64,000 nt of DNA from Micrococcus terreus (GTDB lineage Bacteria > Actinomycetota > Actinomycetes > Actinomycetales > Micrococcaceae), in the NCBI RefSeq assembly GCF_900116905.1, contig NZ_FPCG01000001.1, positions 463,217 to 527,216 on the forward strand, in the 5' to 3' direction. A program made the position numbers and the translations under genes. Below the pieces are notes generated by a model. It searched no databases. It was given only the letters and a program-made list of their open reading frames with translations, and was not told where the DNA came from. Positions within the stretch are counted from its first letter, which is position 1. Each line of letters opens with the position of its first letter. Of this stretch, positions 9,012-18,392 are shown piece after piece.

Positions 9012-10001
9012 ATGTCTCCAGAAGGAGCCGCGGCACCCTCGGTCCCCTGGGCGCCCTGGTGGACTGTAACCATGGGACAGGGCACGACGACGGCCAGCGC
9101 GGTGGGCAGGCGATCTCGCCGATCCACGGGGTGGGCCCAGGCGGTGGACCGCGTGGTCACTTCCGTAGCAGCCCGCGCGATCGGCGGGGCCTGCGCGGAC
9201 CTGATGGACCTGCTGCTGCCCTCGCTGTGTGCTGTCTGCACGCGTCCGCCGGGCACCCTGTGCCGGGACTGTGAGCCACGGCTGCGTGCCGCACTCCTGC
9301 ATCCGTACCGGGCGGAGGAGGGAGCCGCTGCTCTGCCTCTGCTGGGCCAGGATCTGCTGCCGCTCCCGGTCGTGGCCACAGCGCCCTACCGGAATGAGGT
9401 GGCCGCGGCCCTGCTCGCCTTCAAGGACCACGGTCGGACCGGACTCTCCGTGGTGCTGCGTCCTGCACTGCATCGGGCCATGGTGGCCGCTGAGCAGCTG
9501 GTCCCCGGCGTGATCGGTGGGGATCCTCGCGGTCGGTGGCCCAGGGTGCTGCTCGTGCCGATGCCGGGCCGTGCCGCAGGGTTCCGCCGTCGTGGATACG
9601 ATCCACTCGCCGAACTGCTGGCCGGCCCGCTCCCGCACGGCTGGGAGCTGCGCCCCGGTCTGCTCGCTCCGCGGAGGAGCCCGCCGCAGGGGATCGTCGC
9701 ACTGCTGCGGTCCGGTGGAACAGGGCGCGCAAGCCACTCCGGGGCCACCGTCTCCGGCCGTCGCCGTCAGGGGCAGGGTCGCTTCCGGCCGACCCGTGCG
9801 GCGATCCAGCTGAGCTCGGACAGCAGGGCGGCACCCGTCCCGCCGATCGTGCTGGTGGACGATGTGATGACCACCGGTTCCACTCTCGCCGCCGCGGTCC
9901 AGGCGCTGGCCTCGACCGGCCTGGTCCCGGTCGGTGCCGTGGTGCTGGCCGCCGTCTCACCGCCTGCCGACCAGGACGAACGCCAGTCTGACCGAACATG
10001 A
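9012..10001 (+). CDS. ComF family phosphoribosyltransferase-like protein
   Basis: Cytoplasmic protein of up to 329 residues. The family core starts near residue 65 with LLLPSLCAVC and two more cysteines (GTLCRDC), a likely zinc-binding head. The C-terminal domain has the type I PRPP loop IVLVDDVMTTGSTLAAA. ComF of naturally transforming bacteria assists DNA uptake; actinobacterial homologues beside hpf and lpqB (as in M. tuberculosis Rv3242c) are of unknown function. The N-terminal 60 residues are low-complexity and may not be translated: ATG 9072 and ATG 9204 are reasonable later starts. Confidence 0.85.
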   Translation: MSPEGAAAPSVPWAPWWTVTMGQGTTTASAVGRRSRRSTGWAQAVDRVVTSVAARAIGGACADLMDLLLPSLCAVCTRPPGTLCRDCEPRLRAALLHPYRAEEGAAALPLLGQDLLPLPVVATAPYRNEVAAALLAFKDHGRTGLSVVLRPALHRAMVAAEQLVPGVIGGDPRGRWPRVLLVPMPGRAAGFRRRGYDPLAELLAGPLPHGWELRPGLLAPRRSPPQGIVALLRSGGTGRASHSGATVSGRRRQGQGRFRPTRAAIQLSSDSRAAPVPPIVLVDDVMTTGSTLAAAVQALASTGLVPVGAVVLAAVSPPADQDERQSDRT

Positions 10002-10032
10002 TCTGGGGCTTAACTCCAGGTGACGGAAGGGC

Positions 10033-10038
10033 TAGTGT
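10033..10038 (+). promoter_or_regulatory. Probable hpf -10 box (TAGTGT)
   Basis: TAGTGT lies about 150 bases before hpf in the 184-base gap after the comF-like gene. Transcription from about 10045 would give a leader of about 140 bases. Tentative: no -35 element was identified. Confidence 0.35.
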
Positions 10039-10185
10039 GGAATCACGGATTCGGATGCGGATCCGTCCAGCCGGCGGCGGGAAGGAGGACTTCTTCCAGC
10101 CGCCGTCGTGCGTTAAGCACCGGCTCAGTGCCGGCCCGCACGGGTTGGGATTCTTCGAGAGCCGACAGGCGCCAAGGAGGACACA

Positions 10186-10866
10186 ATGACCATGGACGTC
10201 AACTACGTTGCCCGCAACATCGCCATCCCGGACCGTTTCCGGGAGTACGCCGAAGAGAAGTTCGACAAGATCGAGCAGCTCTCCACTCGTGCTCAGCGGC
10301 TGGAGATCAAGGTGGTGAAGGAGGCCCATCACCGGCACTCCGAGGGCAACGTGACCGTCGAGCTCACCGTGGTGGGCAAGGGCAAGGTCATTCGCGCGGA
10401 GTCCAAGGCCGATGACAAGTTCGCCGCCTTCGACACCGCCTTCGGCAAGCTGCTGGAGCGCCTGCGTCGTCTGCGTGATCGCCGCAAGGACCACCGCCGG
10501 GGCCAGGGCTCCGTGGGTCAGGCGACTGCGGATCTGCCGCCGGCAGACACCGGCACGCTCCTGGTGGACCAGGTCCTGCAGGCACAGCAGCAGCAGGAGC
10601 AGGATGCCGCGGAGGAGGCCGAGTCCGATGCACCGGTGCGCATCCGCGAGAAGGTGTTCCCCGCCACCCCGATGACCGCCGACGACGCCGTGGACGCCAT
10701 GGAACTGGTCGGACATGACTTCTACCTCTTCGTGGACGCCGAGACCCAGCGCCCCTCCGCCGTCTACCGGCGTCACGGCTGGAGCTACGGAGTGATCAGC
10801 CTGGACCCGGACCACCAGGACGCCGAACCCCAGGAGGTCGAGCGCGGATACCGCGCCGCCGTCTGA
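10186..10866 (+). CDS. hpf: Ribosome hibernation promoting factor, long form
   Basis: Binds the 30S subunit and drives formation of inactive 100S ribosome dimers in stationary phase. The N-terminal S30AE domain occupies about residues 3-105 (VNYVARNIAIPDRFREYAEE). A linker of about 60 residues is followed by the C-terminal dimerisation domain (about 165-226) with FYLFVDAETQRPSAVYRRH. At 226 residues this is the long HPF. AAGGAGG sits seven bases before the ATG; the second Met two codons later is less likely. A strong terminator hairpin follows 22 bases after the stop. Confidence 0.96.
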   Translation: MTMDVNYVARNIAIPDRFREYAEEKFDKIEQLSTRAQRLEIKVVKEAHHRHSEGNVTVELTVVGKGKVIRAESKADDKFAAFDTAFGKLLERLRRLRDRRKDHRRGQGSVGQATADLPPADTGTLLVDQVLQAQQQQEQDAAEEAESDAPVRIREKVFPATPMTADDAVDAMELVGHDFYLFVDAETQRPSAVYRRHGWSYGVISLDPDHQDAEPQEVERGYRAAV

Positions 10867-10888
10867 CCCTTCTGGGTCCTGCAGACAC

Positions 10889-10916
10889 GGTGCCCGCCCC
10901 GCTCGGGGCGGGCACC
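10889..10916 (+). terminator. Hairpin terminator after hpf
   Basis: A perfect 12-bp stem (10889-10900 with 10905-10916) and a four-base loop GCTC lie just after the hpf stop. There is no U-run on the + strand, which is usual for high-GC actinobacteria. Confidence 0.75.
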
Positions 10917-10954
10917 GTCGTGTCAGGCCCTTTGGACCCCTCAGGAGCACCTTC

Positions 10955-12220
10955 GTGAGCACACCCCTGATCACCGCCTCCCAGGCTCGGCGCACCTCCC
11001 TGGCCGCCCAGCACCTCCACCTGCCGCGGCCGGAGCGGACCACCGGGCGCCATCTGGGACGGATCCTGGACCGCCTGCAGGTGGTGCAGATCGACTCCGT
11101 GAACGTGCTGGCCCGGGCGCACCTGATGCCGCTGTACTCCCGACTCGGCCCGTACCCCGTGGAGGCGCTGACCCGACGCTGGCAGCGCAGTCCGCGCACC
11201 TGGACGGAGTACTGGGCCCATGAGGCCTCGCTGGTGCCCAGTCCGTTGCGGCCGGCGCTGATCACCCTCCAGCGGCGTGAGTGGATGCGCGCCCACCGGA
11301 TGGAGGAGTCCCGGCGAGAGGAGATCGCCGCACAGGTGATCGAGGTGCTGCGCTCATCGCGTCCGCTGACCGCCCGCCAGCTGGAGTCCAAGGTGCAGTC
11401 GGGGGCACGGTCCACCGGCCATTGGGGCTGGAACTGGTCGGACGTCAAGCGCGTGCTCGAGGACCTCTTCGTGGACGGCGTCGTGACCAGCGCTGGACGG
11501 ACCGCACAGTTCGAACGCCGCTACGCACTGGCCGAACGCGTGCTTGTCCCGGACGCCCTGCCCGGCCCGGCGGGGCTGCCCTCCGCCGAGGAGGCGGCAC
11601 TGCAGCTGGTGCGCGCCGCCGCACCTGCCCTGGGCGTGGCCACCCTGGCCTCCCTCGCCGACTACTACCGGATCCGGCAGGACCAGGTGCGTGGCGCCGT
11701 CGGGATCCTGGAGGGCACCGGAGAACTGGAACCGGTGCGCCTGCAGACCTGGAGCGGCACCGAGCGTCCTGCCTGGCGACACGCCGCGGCGCGCACGCCC
11801 CGCACGGTGACGGCCCGCGCCCTGCTCAACCCCTTCGACCCGCAGGTGTTCCACCGGCCGCGCGTGGAGGAGCTGTTCGGGGTGCGCTACCGGATCGGGA
11901 TCTACACCCCGGCCGCCCAGCGCACCCGCGGCTACTACCCGCTGCTGTTCCTGCTCGGCGAGCACCTGGTGGCGCAGGTGGACCTGGCAGCGGAGCGCGC
12001 GGCCGGCCGGCTGAGCGTGCGCGGAGTCTGGTCCGAGCAGACCGGTCCCGACGACGGCCGGTCACCTCTGCGGGAGATCTCCCGGGAGCTGGTGGAGGAG
12101 TTGGCGCAGCTGGCCGGATGGCTGGGCCTGGGTGAGGTGGTGATGGCTCCGGAGGCGCCGGGGGACCTGGTGCCGGAGGTGACCAGGGCACTGAGGGAGC
12201 TCTCAGGCAACAGACCGTAG
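10955..12220 (+). CDS. YcaQ-type DNA glycosylase, winged-helix
   Basis: A 421-residue member of the HTH_42/YcaQ-AlkX superfamily of winged-helix DNA glycosylases. Known members unhook interstrand crosslinks or remove bulky adducts. The start TASQARRTSLAAQHL and the segment VVQIDSVNVLARAHLMPLYSR are family hallmarks; the QxD/QxQ-type catalytic position corresponds to VVQIDS. GTG start after a good GGAG. It follows the hpf terminator and is likely transcribed alone. The exact substrate cannot be told from sequence. Confidence 0.85.
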   Translation: MSTPLITASQARRTSLAAQHLHLPRPERTTGRHLGRILDRLQVVQIDSVNVLARAHLMPLYSRLGPYPVEALTRRWQRSPRTWTEYWAHEASLVPSPLRPALITLQRREWMRAHRMEESRREEIAAQVIEVLRSSRPLTARQLESKVQSGARSTGHWGWNWSDVKRVLEDLFVDGVVTSAGRTAQFERRYALAERVLVPDALPGPAGLPSAEEAALQLVRAAAPALGVATLASLADYYRIRQDQVRGAVGILEGTGELEPVRLQTWSGTERPAWRHAAARTPRTVTARALLNPFDPQVFHRPRVEELFGVRYRIGIYTPAAQRTRGYYPLLFLLGEHLVAQVDLAAERAAGRLSVRGVWSEQTGPDDGRSPLREISRELVEELAQLAGWLGLGEVVMAPEAPGDLVPEVTRALRELSGNRP

Positions 12221-12223
12221 ACT
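12218..12223 (+). promoter_or_regulatory. Probable secA -10 box (TAGACT)
   Basis: TAGACT ends seven bases before 12230, just inside the end of the upstream gene's spacer, and would start a leader of about 95 bases for secA. No clear -35 box. Confidence 0.4.
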
Positions 12224-12322
12224 GAGCGGGTGCCCGGCCCGGACCCACGGCGTCGGGACGATCTACGACGAGCACTAAGAACGCCGGCATGCCGGTTCGC
12301 AGGCGACAGGGAGTCGACACAC

Positions 12323-15067
12323 GTGGCATCTTTCATCGAGCGCATCCTCAAGACCGGGGACAAGAAGATCCTCAAGCAGTTGAGGGGGCTCGCAGACGCC
12401 ATCAATGTCCTGGAGGACGAGTACCGGGAGCTCACCGACGCCGACCTGCGCGCCGAGACGGACCGCTACAGGGAGCGGGCTGCCGACGGCGAGAGCCTGG
12501 ACTCGCTGCTTCCGGAGGCCTTCGCCGCTGTGCGAGAGGCCGCTGGTCGCACCCTGGGCCAGCGCCACTACGACGTCCAGATGATGGGTGGTGCCGCCCT
12601 GCACCTGGGCAACATCGCCGAGATGAAGACCGGTGAGGGCAAGACCCTGGTGGCCACCGCCCCGGCCTACCTGAACGCTCTCACCGGCAAGGGCGTGCAC
12701 GTGATCACTGTGAACGACTACCTGGCCAGCTACCAGTCGGACCTGATGGGCCGTGTCTTCCGGTTCCTGGGCATGGAGACCGGGTGCATCCTCTCCAACC
12801 AGGACCCGGCCGAGCGGCGCCTGCAGTACGCCGCGGACATCACCTACGGCACGAACAACGAGTTCGGGTTCGACTACCTGCGGGACAACATGGCCTGGTC
12901 GCTGGACGAGCTGGTCCAGCGAGGCCACCACTTCGCGATCGTCGATGAGGTCGACTCCATCCTGATCGATGAGGCACGCACCCCGCTGATCATCTCCGGA
13001 CCTTCTCAGGGCGATGCCAATCGCTGGTACACCGTCTTCTCCGGACTGGTCCCGCGCCTGACCAAGGACACCGACTATGAGGTCGACGAGAAGAAGAAGA
13101 CCATCGGTGTGCTCGAGCCCGGGATCGAGAAGATCGAGGACTGGCTGGGCATCACCAACCTGTACGAGTCCGCGAACACCCCGCTGATCCAGTTCCTCAA
13201 CAACGCCATCAAGGCCAAGGAGCTGTTCAAGAAGGACAAGGACTACGTCGTGATGGACGGCGAGGTCATGATCGTGGACGAGCACACCGGTCGCGTGCTG
13301 GCCGGACGCCGCTACAACGAGGGCATGCACCAGGCCATCGAGGCCAAGGAGGGCGTGCAGATCAAGGCCGAGAACCAGACCCTGGCCACGGTCACCCTGC
13401 AGAACTACTTCCGCCTCTACGACAAGCTCTCCGGCATGACCGGCACGGCCGAGACCGAGGCCGCCGAGTTCATGAGCACCTACAAGCTCGGTGTGGTGCC
13501 GATCCCCACGAACAAGGGCGTGCACCGCATCGACAAGACGGACCTGATCTACAAGAACGAGGTCGCCAAGTTCGACGCCGTGGTCGAGGACATCGTCGAA
13601 CGGCACGAAGCCGGACAGCCCGTCCTGGTGGGCACCACCTCGGTGGAGAAGTCCGAGTACCTCTCCAAGCTGCTGGCCAAGGCTGGTGTGCGCCACGAGG
13701 TGCTCAACGCCAAGAACCACGCTCGTGAGGCGGCCATCGTCGCCCAGGCCGGCCGCAAGGGTGCGGTCACCGTGGCCACGAACATGGCCGGCCGCGGCAC
13801 CGACATCATGCTCGGCGGCAACGCAGAGTTCGATGCCGTGGCCGAGATGCAGCGTCGTGGGCTGGACCCCGAGGAGAACGCGGAGCAGTACGAACAGGTC
13901 TGGCCGGAGGTGCTGGAGGCGGCCAAAGCAGCCGTGAGGAAGGAGCACGACGAGGTCCGTGAACTGGGCGGACTGTACGTGCTGGGCACCGAGCGGCATG
14001 AGTCGCGCCGAATCGACAATCAGCTGCGTGGACGTTCCGGTCGCCAGGGAGACCCGGGGGAGTCCCGGTTCTACCTGTCCTTGACCGATGATCTGATGCG
14101 CCTGTTCAATCCGGCGGCGGCCTCCCGGATCATGAACTCCTCCTCGGTGCCTGATGACATGGCGTTGGAGTCGAAGATGGTCTCCTCGGCCATTCAGAAC
14201 GCACAGTCCCAGGTCGAGTCCCGCAACACCGAGCAGCGCAAGAACGTGTTGAAGTACGACGACGTGATGAACCGCCAGCGCGAGGCGATCTACACGGATC
14301 GCCGTCGCATCCTCGAAGGCGACGACCTGCACGAGAAGACTCAGAACTTCCTGGAGGACGCCATCGGGACGATGGTGGATGAGACCACCGCAGTCGGTTC
14401 GCCCACGGATTGGGACCTGGAGCAGCTCTGGACCGACTTGAAGCAGATGTATCCGGTGGGCATCGAGATCGACGATGTGCTGGAGGAGTCCGGGGGCCTG
14501 GGCCGGCTGAAGCCGGCTGACCTCAAGCGGGAGCTGGTCTCCGACGCCAAGCTGGCCTATGAGGATCGCGAGGCTCAGATCGGTTCGGAGGCCATGCGTG
14601 AGCTGGAGCGTCGTGTGGTGCTCTCGGTGATCGGCCGCAAGTGGCAGGACCATCTGCATGAGATGGACTACCTCAAGGAGGGCATCGGTCTTCGCGCCAT
14701 GGCTCAGCGCGAGCCCCTGGTCGAGTACCAGCGTGAGGGCTACATCATGTTCCAGTCCATGATGGAGGCCATTCGCGAGGAGTCGGTGGGCTATCTGTTC
14801 AACCTGGAGGTCCAGGCTCAGCAGCCGGCCACCTCGCTGCCCGGGGTGCAGGACGGCCGTGGGGCCACCATGACCCCGGTGCTGAATGTGAAGGGGCTCG
14901 AGGCTCCGCGGCAGCCGGCCACGCTGCGGTTCTCCGCCCCGTCGGACTCCGGCGAGGTGACCACCCAGGTGCGTCGCACCGGTACCGCCGCGGAGAAGGA
15001 CCAGGAGGGGGCGGCGCCGAACGCGCCGTCCGGCGGCAAGGGACGCGGCAAGCGCAAGCGCCGCTGA
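12323..15067 (+). CDS. secA: Preprotein translocase ATPase SecA
   Basis: Motor ATPase that pushes unfolded preproteins through SecYEG. At 914 residues it carries the N-terminal nucleotide-binding domain with Walker A GEGKT (in [17 protein letters not shown]), [13 protein letters not shown], the preprotein cross-linking domain, the second ATPase domain with [14 protein letters not shown] and [13 protein letters not shown], and the helical scaffold. The tail ends in a short Lys/Arg cluster and lacks the Cys-rich zinc motif of E. coli SecA. GTG 12323 gives the conserved N-terminus [14 protein letters not shown]; an upstream in-frame GTG at 12230 would add 31 residues with no family support. Confidence 0.98.
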   Translation: MASFIERILKTGDKKILKQLRGLADAINVLEDEYRELTDADLRAETDRYRERAADGESLDSLLPEAFAAVREAAGRTLGQRHYDVQMMGGAALHLGNIAEMKTGEGKTLVATAPAYLNALTGKGVHVITVNDYLASYQSDLMGRVFRFLGMETGCILSNQDPAERRLQYAADITYGTNNEFGFDYLRDNMAWSLDELVQRGHHFAIVDEVDSILIDEARTPLIISGPSQGDANRWYTVFSGLVPRLTKDTDYEVDEKKKTIGVLEPGIEKIEDWLGITNLYESANTPLIQFLNNAIKAKELFKKDKDYVVMDGEVMIVDEHTGRVLAGRRYNEGMHQAIEAKEGVQIKAENQTLATVTLQNYFRLYDKLSGMTGTAETEAAEFMSTYKLGVVPIPTNKGVHRIDKTDLIYKNEVAKFDAVVEDIVERHEAGQPVLVGTTSVEKSEYLSKLLAKAGVRHEVLNAKNHAREAAIVAQAGRKGAVTVATNMAGRGTDIMLGGNAEFDAVAEMQRRGLDPEENAEQYEQVWPEVLEAAKAAVRKEHDEVRELGGLYVLGTERHESRRIDNQLRGRSGRQGDPGESRFYLSLTDDLMRLFNPAAASRIMNSSSVPDDMALESKMVSSAIQNAQSQVESRNTEQRKNVLKYDDVMNRQREAIYTDRRRILEGDDLHEKTQNFLEDAIGTMVDETTAVGSPTDWDLEQLWTDLKQMYPVGIEIDDVLEESGGLGRLKPADLKRELVSDAKLAYEDREAQIGSEAMRELERRVVLSVIGRKWQDHLHEMDYLKEGIGLRAMAQREPLVEYQREGYIMFQSMMEAIREESVGYLFNLEVQAQQPATSLPGVQDGRGATMTPVLNVKGLEAPRQPATLRFSAPSDSGEVTTQVRRTGTAAEKDQEGAAPNAPSGGKGRGKRKRR

Positions 15068-15095
15068 CGCTCCTGCCGTCGTCCGTCCGGACGGG

Positions 15096-15581
15096 TCAGC
15101 CCATCTCGACAGCGGTGACCTTCCACCGGTCGCGGCGGAGTTCGATGCGCATGGCCAGGGCGCGGACTCGTCCACCGCAGCGCACGGAGGCGCTGGCCTC
15201 GAAGACGGTGGGGCTGACCTGGCAGCACCGCGCCTGCAGTGTGCGGGGGGAGGTCTGGGCGGAACGGTCGGTGCGGGTGCGCTCGGCCAGGTCAGCCCGG
15301 CGGGCCATCTTGCCGTACGTCTCCAGATCCAGCCATGCCGCCAGCTGACGGGCCGGCCTCAGGCCCCGTTCGGCCTCCACGCAGGCCTGGGCGACGATGC
15401 CTGCCAGGCTGCGGATATGCCGTTGCAGCTCGAGTTCTCGTTGCCGCAGTCCCTCCTCGCGCAGTGAGCGGTGCGGGGTGAACTGACCAGTCGGGGTCCG
15501 CAGTGCCGACGGAATGACGCCGGGTCCTGGGCCGACGGCGGTGTGAGTGGCCTCGGACGGGGTGGCGGTGGCGATGGTCAT
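15096..15581 (-). CDS. Rv3235 family protein
   Basis: A 161-residue soluble protein. The C-terminal 110 residues match the actinobacterial Rv3235 family: a helical segment (LRQRELELQRHIRSLAGIVA), a conserved region rich in Arg/Ala, then beta strands ending RDRWKVTAVEMG. The fold resembles small NTF2-like or SecB-like domains, but no activity is known. I chose ATG 15581 because AGGAG lies six bases upstream; ATGs at 15644, 15653 and 15665 are in frame with poorer sites. Convergent with secA, and downstream of the LysM protein gene. Confidence 0.8.
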   Translation of the reverse strand: MTIATATPSEATHTAVGPGPGVIPSALRTPTGQFTPHRSLREEGLRQRELELQRHIRSLAGIVAQACVEAERGLRPARQLAAWLDLETYGKMARRADLAERTRTDRSAQTSPRTLQARCCQVSPTVFEASASVRCGGRVRALAMRIELRRDRWKVTAVEMG

Positions 15582-15671
15582 GTCTGCTCCTGGAGAGGTC
15601 TGGGTGGGGTCGGGGCGGTCGTCGTGTGGGTCATCGGTCGTCATGGTCGGCATCCCTGGATGCATCGGCGG

Positions 15672-16481
15672 TCAGGTCCACGCCGGGCTGGTCAGCACGG
15701 TCCCGGGGACCAGATGATGGGGGTCTGGACCGATGGTCTCGAGGTTGGCCCGGTGCCACGCCCTCCACCGACGGTCGATCTCCAGGTCCGTGGCATGAGG
15801 ACCCAGCTCTTCGGCGGCGATGTCCCAGAGGCAGTCGCCCTGCCGGACGGTGACCGTGGGGGCGTCCGCGGTGGCGCGGGTCGTGGATCCCAGGGGGCGC
15901 GTTTGCGGAGGGGCAGGGGCCCAACCCGGTGACGGAGGCTCCACGGAATCGTCAGGCCCATGAGGCCTCGGGGCGTCCGAGCCCTCTGCAGAGACCAAGA
16001 CAGGCATCGAAGCGACCTGATGCGTCCACCTCGGCGTGGGCTGCTCGGCCCAGTCTGACTGAGGCGTCTCGCGGACACTGACGGCTGCCGCCCGATCCGT
16101 GCCGCCCGTGTCGAGGCTGGGTGCGGCCCAGGCGCCGCCAGCCGTGGCCACCTGGACACCCAGGGCGACCGCCGCCACGCGCCGCAGGAACGCCGGGGAG
16201 AGTCGACGGCCCCAGGACGCCAGGACGGAGCTGCGCGCCCGAGTGCCCCCCGCGGCGAGCAGGGCGCCGGCCACAGCCACGATCCACCACAGGGCGATGA
16301 GCGCACCGAGCGCAGCCAGTCCTCCTGCCAGCCACTGCTCCACCGTGTGGAGCGGGCTGGCGGTGCGGGCCCCTGCCGTGAGGCCGACTCCAGCCCACCA
16401 GAACAACGGCCCTGACAGCGTGCAGAGCACAGTGAGGACCACGTCCTCCGCCCGAAGTCGTGCTGTGTGATCGGTCATCAT
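15672..16481 (-). CDS. Membrane protein with C-terminal LysM domain
   Basis: About 269 residues. Two or three membrane helices occupy the N-terminal half (about 15-35, 50-85 and 110-125, the last ending in an AWA-like signal-cleavage motif). A Pro-rich linker of about 70 residues follows, then a LysM module (about 208-265) beginning VTVRQGDCLWDIAAEELG. LysM binds peptidoglycan, so the C-terminus is probably outside the cell. ATG 16481 follows GAGGGAG; a GTG two codons earlier is possible. It lies seven bases before the Rv3235-type gene region and is likely cotranscribed with it. Confidence 0.8.
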   Translation of the reverse strand: MMTDHTARLRAEDVVLTVLCTLSGPLFWWAGVGLTAGARTASPLHTVEQWLAGGLAALGALIALWWIVAVAGALLAAGGTRARSSVLASWGRRLSPAFLRRVAAVALGVQVATAGGAWAAPSLDTGGTDRAAAVSVRETPQSDWAEQPTPRWTHQVASMPVLVSAEGSDAPRPHGPDDSVEPPSPGWAPAPPQTRPLGSTTRATADAPTVTVRQGDCLWDIAAEELGPHATDLEIDRRWRAWHRANLETIGPDPHHLVPGTVLTSPAWT

Positions 16482-16691
16482 CGTCACTCCCTCGTCAGGC
16501 CGTCCCGTACGGCATGTCCTGCACCATTGCTATCAGTGCACAGCAACCAGTGTCAAGAGACTGGAAAAGATACGAGACAACATCAACTGACATTAAATGA
16601 CATCAAAGGGTGTGAGCAGGGCAGATCCGAGATTCGCGCCGCAGAGTCGGCTCTCCGGGCAGATCGACAGGCCAGGTGGCCCAGGTGTCTC

Positions 16692-16697
16692 TAGGAT
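16692..16697 (+). promoter_or_regulatory. Leaderless -10 box (TAGGAT)
   Basis: TAGGAT lies seven bases before the ATG at 16705, with no ribosome binding site between. This places the transcription start at or next to the initiation codon. Confidence 0.5.
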
Positions 16698-16704
16698 CGA
16701 GGTC

Positions 16705-17268
16705 ATGAGGTGGGATGGACTGTTCGCAGATCTGGAGGCACAGCTGGCCCAGGCTGCCTGGCGGGAGACTGAAGCAGAGGCGGCCGAGCTCACCCGTGGG
16801 GAGGCGGCGTCGGTGCACCTGGTCGATCGACTGAGAGGTGCCGTGGGGCACCGGCTCGTGCTGCGCCTGGGAGGGGATCTGAGGGTGGAGGTCCAGGTCT
16901 CCACTGTGGGGCCAGCGTGGGTCGGAGGGACGGATCACGCCGGTGGCGTCCTGGTGCCCCTGGCCTCGATCCGGAGCGTCGATCACCGTCTCCCGATGGT
17001 GGCACCGGAACGGTCGGCCAGCGCCCGGGCCCTGGGAATCGGGGCGGTGTACCGCACCATGGCGCGGGCCAGGGTGCCGCTGGCGATCGTGGGGCAGGAC
17101 GGACGTCAGCTCACTGAGGGCACGATCGACCGTGTGGGTGCAGACCACCTCGACGTGGCCCTGCACGCCCGCGACGAACTGCGTCGACGGCAGGCTGTGC
17201 GCGGTGTGTGCGTCGTGGCTTTCGACGCCATCGGCTACGTCCGGTCAGCTCAGGCGTCCGAGCTCTGA
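16705..17268 (+). CDS. Conserved actinobacterial protein, unknown function
   Basis: A 187-residue soluble protein that I do not assign to a named family. It begins RWDGLFADLEAQLAQAAW, a helical acidic segment, followed by a basic helix (VHLVDRLRGAVGHRLVLRL) and several short beta strands with alternating Gly/Val, ending SAQASEL. It resembles proteins seen near secA in Arthrobacter-like genomes, recognisable by the opening motif W-D-x-L-F-x-D-L-E-A-Q. No signal peptide or membrane helix. It converges on and overlaps the HTH gene by 19 bases. The start is supported by an adjacent TAGGAT box (leaderless). Confidence 0.75.
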   Translation: MRWDGLFADLEAQLAQAAWRETEAEAAELTRGEAASVHLVDRLRGAVGHRLVLRLGGDLRVEVQVSTVGPAWVGGTDHAGGVLVPLASIRSVDHRLPMVAPERSASARALGIGAVYRTMARARVPLAIVGQDGRQLTEGTIDRVGADHLDVALHARDELRRRQAVRGVCVVAFDAIGYVRSAQASEL

Positions 17269-17489
17269 TCGACCGGGGTCTTCTCGGCAGCACGGGACCG
17301 CGCCTTGTCCTGCTGCTCATGGTGCTTCTGCTCGATGAACTCGTCGAAGCGCACCTGATCCACGCGCCATTGTCCGCGCCCGCCGATCTGGATCGCCGGG
17401 AGTTCACCGCTGCGGACGAGAGCCCGGGTCTGGGCCATGGAGATCTGCAGGGTCTCGGCGACATCGGTCAGGGTGAGGAAGCGGGGCAT
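17250..17489 (-). CDS. Small helix-turn-helix, excisionase/MerR-like protein
   Basis: A 79-residue DNA-binding protein. Its N-terminus FLTLTDVAETLQISMAQTRALV is a MerR/excisionase-type helix-turn-helix, followed by a wing (IGGRGQWRVDQVRFDEFIEQ). A basic tail completes it. The layout matches the BldC-like and Xis-like small regulators common in actinobacteria. No integrase is nearby, so a chromosomal regulator is more likely than a phage excisionase. GGAGG lies seven bases before the ATG. It may control the divergent SAF/ATPase operon that begins 250 bases away; this is inference from position only. Confidence 0.82.
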   Translation of the reverse strand: MPRFLTLTDVAETLQISMAQTRALVRSGELPAIQIGGRGQWRVDQVRFDEFIEQKHHEQQDKARSRAAEKTPVDQSSDA

Positions 17490-17635
17490 CGGTCCTCCAT
17501 CGTGCAGTGGCAGTGAGCCCGGGTGCCGGTCCCCAGGTCGTATCTGATGGTTCCATTCTCGCATCTGCGCGGCCCATCGCCGCCGCGTTGTCCACAGTCA
17601 AGCCTGCGGGGCCGCATTCCCACCTCGGAACTGAT

Positions 17636-17641
17636 TAGGCT
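17636..17641 (+). promoter_or_regulatory. Probable -10 box of the SAF/ATPase operon
   Basis: TAGGCT about 105 bases before the SAF gene, within the spacer divergent from the HTH gene. It predicts a leader of roughly 100 bases. Confidence 0.35.
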
Positions 17642-17747
17642 GGACCGGCGTCCTGAGGGGGCGTGAAGTCCACTTGACGACATGGTCGAAGCTGCGCATG
17701 GGCGGGTAGGGATCCCTGCTCCATGGGCTGACGACGAGGAGGTGCCC

Positions 17748-18392
17748 ATGGAGGCGAAGAACGACGAGACGCCGCGACTGCGCAGACCGAGCTGGAAGGA
17801 CCCGCGCCTGGTGGCCGGAATTCTCCTGGTGGTGCTCTCTGTGGTCGGCGTGGTGATGCTGGTCAGGTCAGTCGACCATTCAGTGGGATACTGGGTCGCC
17901 TCCCAGGACCTGGTCCCGGGGCGGGAGATCACCCAGGACCAGCTCACCGTGGTCCAGGCCCAACTGGGTGACGCCGCGGGTCTGTACCTCCGTGCTGACG
18001 AGCCCGCTCCCGTCGGCTCGGTGGTCCAGGGAGCAGTGCGACGCGGTGAACTGCTGCCCTCGGAGACGGTGGCCGAGGTCGACCCGGCCGGACGTCAGCC
18101 GGTCGCCGTCTCGCTGCAGGACCCTCTGCCAGCGGGTGTGGAGCCTGGCGATCGGGTGGATCTGTGGATCGCAGAGGCGGTCCAGAACCAGGAGTACTCC
18201 ACGCCGGTGCTGGTGGCGGAGTCCGCTGAACTGGCCGAGGTCGGCGAGTCCAGTGGAGCATTCGGAGCCAGCACCAACATCGTCGTACAGATCCTGCTGG
18301 GCCCGGAGCAGCTGCCCACCGTGCTGGAGGCCAAGGCCAACGGTGCGAAGATCAGCGTGGTGCCCTCCGTGGGCGCAGGGACGGCGGGCTGA
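17748..18392 (+). CDS. SAF domain membrane protein, CpaB-like
   Basis: A 214-residue protein with one membrane helix (about 21-43, LVAGILLVVLSVVGVVMLV), a short linker and an SAF domain (about 55-120) with the typical DLVPGREITQDQLTVV and RGELLPSETV segments. SAF domains occur in CpaB/RcpC of Flp pili and in flagellar P-ring chaperones. GAGGAGG precedes the ATG. It is coupled (TGATG) to the ParA/CpaE-like gene, matching the CpaB-CpaE pairing, but no pilus ATPase, prepilin or secretin gene is in the window. The role is therefore open. Confidence 0.82.
   Translation: MEAKNDETPRLRRPSWKDPRLVAGILLVVLSVVGVVMLVRSVDHSVGYWVASQDLVPGREITQDQLTVVQAQLGDAAGLYLRADEPAPVGSVVQGAVRRGELLPSETVAEVDPAGRQPVAVSLQDPLPAGVEPGDRVDLWIAEAVQNQEYSTPVLVAESAELAEVGESSGAFGASTNIVVQILLGPEQLPTVLEAKANGAKISVVPSVGAGTAG

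Noticed and set aside
12230..12322. Upstream GTG of secA as a leaderless start
   Set aside because: A TAGACT box lies seven bases before it, but the resulting 31-residue extension is unlike any SecA N-terminus. More likely the box only starts the secA leader.
12275..15175. A 966-codon open frame antisense to secA
   Set aside because: High GC and codon bias leave long open frames opposite real genes. The sense frame is unmistakably SecA, and the antisense product is Leu/His/Gly/Val-rich with no family resemblance.
17250..17489. HTH protein as a phage excisionase marking a mobile element
   Set aside because: No integrase, att-like repeats or compositional change nearby, and the surrounding genes are conserved chromosomal genes.
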